Below are positions 6,393-8,148 of a DNA stretch of 8,148 nucleotides, piece by piece. Each line of letters starts with the position of its first letter. The first letter of the stretch is position 1. The notes under the pieces were generated by a model. It did no database searches and had not been told where the DNA came from. It saw only the letters and a program-made list of their open reading frames with translations. The translations under genes and the position numbers were made by a program. Source of the stretch: Planctomycetota bacterium. Lineage in GTDB: Bacteria > Planctomycetota > MHYJ01 > JACPRB01. The DNA lies in assembly GCA_016200125.1 (NCBI GenBank), contig JACQFK010000496.1, positions 1-8,148 of the forward strand. The letters are read 5' to 3'.

Positions 6393-6406
6393 CTGGGAGG
6401 GAGCCT

Positions 6407-7024
6407 TCAGCCGTGAAGGCGGAAGATCCGGGTGTTGGTGTCGAGCCCGAGCGCCTTGAAGCAGAGGATCGTGAGCGCGCGGAGCCCCTTGGTCTTGGAG
6501 ACCGCCTCCTCGGGCGCCAGGGTCGAGAGGCGGGAGCGGACCAGGGGATGGGCGTCGAGCAGTTCGTCGGGCATGGCGTAGTAGGCGACGATCGCGCCCC
6601 GGCCGCCGGCCCGCTGGGAGGCCACGGCGGAGAGGACCTCGTCCGGGACGGCCTTCGACGGCGTCAGGTCGACCACGGTGAGGCAGGCTCCGTAGTGGTT
6701 CACCATCAGGAGGGCATCTTTGCCCCAGGAGGCGTAGCGGACGTCCATGCGGGGGTCGCGCTGCAGCTCCAGCTTGAGGGTGCCGGCGAAGAGGAGGTCC
6801 TCGCCCAGGATGAGGACCTTGCGCTTCTTCTGGTGGCCGAAGGGGTCGGCATGGCGGGTCCGGCGGACGAAGCGGGCGAGCTCGTCGGCCGCGACGTGGT
6901 ATTCCCCGGTGTTGTCGAACATCCGGGCGGCGAGGAGGCCGTCCTTGACGGCCCTGCGCAGCTCATCGATCGGGACGTCGGCCACATCCGCGGCCTCCGT
7001 CAGCGAGTACATCCGGTTTTCCAT
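6407..7024 (-). CDS. Regulator with N-terminal MerR/excisionase-like HTH and C-terminal receiver-like domain
   Basis: The protein has 205 residues. The start at 7024 is chosen because GAGGAAAAGG lies 6 bp upstream and the HTH then begins at once (MYSLTEAADVADVPIDELRRAVKDGLL, 5-31). An upstream in-frame ATG at 7069 lies within the palindromic region and has no such site. Residues about 5-55 look like a MerR/excisionase winged helix-turn-helix ending in YHVAADELARFVRR. A basic linker (64-69) leads to a domain with receiver-like order: VLILGEDLLFAGTLKLEL (70-87), DVRYASWGKDAL, then LTVVDLTPS with Asp119 at the phosphoacceptor position. One of the two N-terminal acidic positions is Gly74, leaving Glu75/Asp76, and the conserved Thr/Ser and Lys are not obvious. 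It may be a pseudo-receiver that does not need phosphorylation. No histidine kinase gene is in the window. Targets are unknown; autoregulation through the upstream palindromes is possible. Confidence 0.85.
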   Translation of the reverse strand: MENRMYSLTEAADVADVPIDELRRAVKDGLLAARMFDNTGEYHVAADELARFVRRTRHADPFGHQKKRKVLILGEDLLFAGTLKLELQRDPRMDVRYASWGKDALLMVNHYGACLTVVDLTPSKAVPDEVLSAVASQRAGGRGAIVAYYAMPDELLDAHPLVRSRLSTLAPEEAVSKTKGLRALTILCFKALGLDTNTRIFRLHG

Positions 7025-7030
7025 GCGGCA

Positions 7031-7040
7031 CCTTTTCCTC
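7031..7040 (-). promoter_or_regulatory. Shine-Dalgarno for the regulator start at 7024
   Basis: The minus strand reads GAGGAAAAGG ending 6 bp before the ATG at 7024. This supports that start over the longer in-frame ATG at 7069. Confidence 0.75.
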
Positions 7041-7050
7041 GTCACCCATA

Positions 7051-7075
7051 GATAATGTACACTATCCATTGGATA
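7051..7075 (-). promoter_or_regulatory. Palindromic operator/promoter region upstream of the HTH-receiver gene
   Basis: Two adjoining palindromes lie here in AT-rich DNA. GATAATGTACACTATC (7051-7066) is symmetrical at 14 of 16 positions around TGTACA. TATCCATTGGATA (7063-7075) is symmetrical with 6-bp arms and shares TATC with the first. They are 27-51 bp upstream of the regulator start codon, where a promoter is expected. Minus-strand -10-like hexamers (TACATT at 7059-7054, TTATCT at 7055-7050) fall within the first palindrome, and TTCATA at 7079-7074 could be a weak -35 at 18 bp spacing. A dimeric regulator, perhaps the encoded protein itself, could bind here. Confidence 0.5.
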
Positions 7076-7132
7076 TGAAGCCGCAAAAAGCGATTTGTTT
7101 CAGACAAAATTGAAGGTCGCGGAATTGAGGCC

Positions 7133-7528
7133 TTATTCGATCGGGGGGCCGCCGGCCTTCCCCGGGGAGCTGATGCGGGCCCGGATCTCCGTCCAGGCCT
7201 CCTCCACCGTGGGGGAGATCACCAGCACCTCGGTCAGCCCCAGCATTTTGAGGATGTTCATCACGGCCGGCTGGGGTTGCACCATGATCACCTCCCCGCC
7301 CGACTTGCGCCTCTGAACCCGGAGGTTGATCAGGAAATTGATCGCCACGCTGGCGATATAGGTCATGCTCCGCAGATCGAGCACCATCCAGAGGTTGCCC
7401 GCCTCGGTCAGCTCCGCCACCGCCTTGCGGAACTCGTCGAAGGTGAAGGCGTCGAGCGAGCCTTCCACGACCACGTGGGCGCTGTTCTCCGCCCGGGTCG
7501 CCACGCGCACGTTGAGCTTGCCCTTCAT
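7133..7528 (-). CDS. Single-domain STAS protein (anti-sigma-factor antagonist type)
   Basis: The protein has 131 residues, normal for SpoIIAA/RsbV-like STAS proteins. It shows the expected strands and helices: LNVRVATRAENSAHVVVEGSLD, the helix TFDEFRKAVAELTEAG, LWMVLDLRSMTYIASVAINFLINL, EVIMVQPQPAVMNILKMLGL and a C-terminal VEEAWTEIRARI. The phosphorylation loop reads YIASVA: Ser60 aligns with SpoIIAA Ser58, but the usual preceding Asp is Ala59. It could bind a serine-kinase anti-sigma factor or act in another partner-switching pathway; no such kinase or phosphatase is encoded nearby. The ATG at 7528 is chosen because the STAS fold begins there; the in-frame ATG at 7846 would overlap the divergent gene and adds only low-quality sequence. 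No Shine-Dalgarno sequence precedes it. It lies 108 bp upstream of the HTH-receiver gene on the same strand. Confidence 0.9.
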   Translation of the reverse strand: MKGKLNVRVATRAENSAHVVVEGSLDAFTFDEFRKAVAELTEAGNLWMVLDLRSMTYIASVAINFLINLRVQRRKSGGEVIMVQPQPAVMNILKMLGLTEVLVISPTVEEAWTEIRARISSPGKAGGPPIE

Positions 7529-7535
7529 CTGAGGG

Positions 7536-7541
7536 ATTTTA
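7536..7541 (-). promoter_or_regulatory. Possible -10 hexamer TAAAAT for a leaderless STAS transcript
   Basis: On the minus strand TAAAAT is followed by 7 bp (CCCTCAG) and the STAS ATG at 7528. It is a near-consensus -10 element in otherwise very GC-rich DNA, and no Shine-Dalgarno sequence lies between it and the start. No -35 hexamer was recognised upstream, where the strand is a G-rich run. Confidence 0.45.
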
Positions 7542-7609
7542 CCCGCCGGCCTCCCCCCCCGCTCCGGATTCCAGCGGGGGAAGCGTCCCTCCCGGGTGTG
7601 GGTACTCTT

Positions 7610-8074
7610 GTGCGGGTCACCCCCGGGCGGCGCCGGTTCCTCTTCCTCCTCGCCCTCTCCCTTCCCTTCGCGTTCCGCGCCCCCCCGCCGGAGCCCCCGA
7701 CCTCCTGCAAGCCGACCGCTCCCATCGACCTGGAGGCGAGCCTGGTCGGCGATCCCTCCGCCCCCTTCGGCGTCGTCGCCCGGGCCAGGTCCCGCAACGG
7801 CGCGGAGGTCGACCTCGAGATCCTGCTGCCCGAGGGCCTGACCCACCTGGCCGGCAGCAGGAAGCTGCGGGGCCGGAACTGCGAGGCGCGCATCGACCTC
7901 CAGGCCAAGGACCGCCGCCGGCGCGAAATCTACGTCTGCGCCACGATCAGCGAGAACGGCGCCCGGCTGGTCCGCGTCCTCCCCCTCGTAATCTTCGACG
8001 CCCCCCTTCCCGTCCCCAAGGCCAGGGCCACCCAGGACGCCCGCGGCCAGCCGATCCTGGAATTCTCGCCGTGA
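7610..8074 (+). CDS. Small exported protein of unknown function
   Basis: The protein has 154 residues from GTG 7610; GTG 7598 is an alternative start four codons earlier. Upstream codons in the same frame are only the antisense of the STAS gene. A signal peptide (RVTPGRRRFLFLLALSLPFAFRA) has a basic n-region and a hydrophobic core. The mature part has alternating strand-like segments: IDLEASLVGDPSAPFGVVARAR, GAEVDLEILLPEGLTHLAG, NCEARIDLQAKD, EIYVCATISENGARLVRVLPLVIF. This looks like an immunoglobulin-like beta sandwich. Three Cys remain after the signal peptide (SCKP, RNCE, YVCA). It matches no family I recognise. Its TGA overlaps the start of the next exported protein as GTGA (8071-8074), so the two are translationally coupled and may act together in the envelope. 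It is divergent from the STAS gene. Confidence 0.75.
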   Translation: MRVTPGRRRFLFLLALSLPFAFRAPPPEPPTSCKPTAPIDLEASLVGDPSAPFGVVARARSRNGAEVDLEILLPEGLTHLAGSRKLRGRNCEARIDLQAKDRRRREIYVCATISENGARLVRVLPLVIFDAPLPVPKARATQDARGQPILEFSP

Positions 8075-8148
8075 AGACCCTGATCGCCCTCCTGGCCCTC
8101 TCGTCCGCCGCGGCCGCGCAGGTGACCGTCACCGGCACCGTCCGCTAC
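8071..8148 (+). CDS. Exported protein, N-terminal fragment only (runs off window)
   Basis: Twenty-six codons are visible from GTG 8071. The sequence MKTLIALLALSSAAAAQ is a textbook signal peptide with likely cleavage after AAA or AAAQ, followed by VTVTGTVRY. A short strand of the form VTGTVRY just after the signal peptide is how many proteins with a carboxypeptidase-regulatory-like or similar beta-sandwich domain begin, but the fragment is too short to assign. The start overlaps the previous stop codon as GTGA, indicating translational coupling with the exported protein encoded upstream. Confidence 0.7.
   Translation, partial: MKTLIALLALSSAAAAQVTVTGTVRY

Noticed and set aside
5660..7051. A 463-codon open frame on the + strand across the sigma gene, repeat cluster and regulator gene
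   Set aside because: It is antisense to genuine genes and passes through the palindromic repeats. Its Gly/Val/Glu-rich translation shows no domain.
7081..7110. Terminator for the STAS gene from the TTTGT/ACAAA inverted repeat (7094-7108)
   Set aside because: The stem is 5 AT-rich pairs with no proper U-tract, too weak to call. The region is better seen as promoter DNA for the regulator gene.
7529..7846. Upstream in-frame extension of the STAS gene to ATG 7846
   Set aside because: It overlaps the divergent exported-protein gene, reads as low-complexity sequence and would add about 100 residues to a single-domain family.

Overview
The window is GC-rich, densely coded DNA that most resembles an uncultured member of the Planctomycetota or a neighbouring lineage. 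This is inferred from gene content: an arylsulfatase beside a true formylglycine-generating enzyme (FGE), an ECF sigma factor translationally coupled to a FecR-type membrane protein, an exported alpha/alpha-toroid (squalene-cyclase-like) protein, and several small exported proteins of unknown function. No rRNA, tRNA or marker gene is present, so the phylum is not proven.

Left block, + strand (1-2068): the C-terminal 341 codons of an arylsulfatase, then after 16 bp a membrane-anchored protein with the complete FGE catalytic cysteine pair. The second enzyme probably converts the active-site Cys of sulfatases to formylglycine. It meets the next operon tail to tail with only 3 bp between stop codons.

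Middle block, - strand (6139 down to 2072): five co-directional genes in the order ECF sigma factor, FecR-like membrane protein, exported Lys/Glu/Gly/Asp-rich low-complexity protein, exported toroid-repeat protein, and an exported beta-rich protein with a weak LolA/LppX-like look. Two junctions overlap as ATGA, one gap is 14 bp and one is 60 bp, so the block looks like one operon. The likely logic is a sigma/anti-sigma pair controlling its own operon of envelope proteins, and this is the best candidate here for an undescribed system. Upstream of it lies a 267-bp gap with a REPIN-like cluster of three related 30-31 bp palindromes, and next to that a strong hairpin terminator for the gene beyond.

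Right block: a - strand regulator (7024-6407) joins an N-terminal MerR/excisionase-like helix-turn-helix to a C-terminal receiver-like domain. Its AT-rich promoter region carries palindromes that could be an operator. Next is a - strand single-domain STAS protein (7528-7133). Divergent from it, on the + strand, are a small exported protein (7610-8074) and, overlapping as GTGA, the first 26 codons of another exported protein that runs out of the window.

Three genes that head transcription units or could do so (FGE, sigma factor, STAS) lack a Shine-Dalgarno sequence. Each has a TANNNT hexamer ending 6-7 bp before its ATG, which suggests leaderless transcripts. Several other genes carry clear AGGAGG-type ribosome binding sites.
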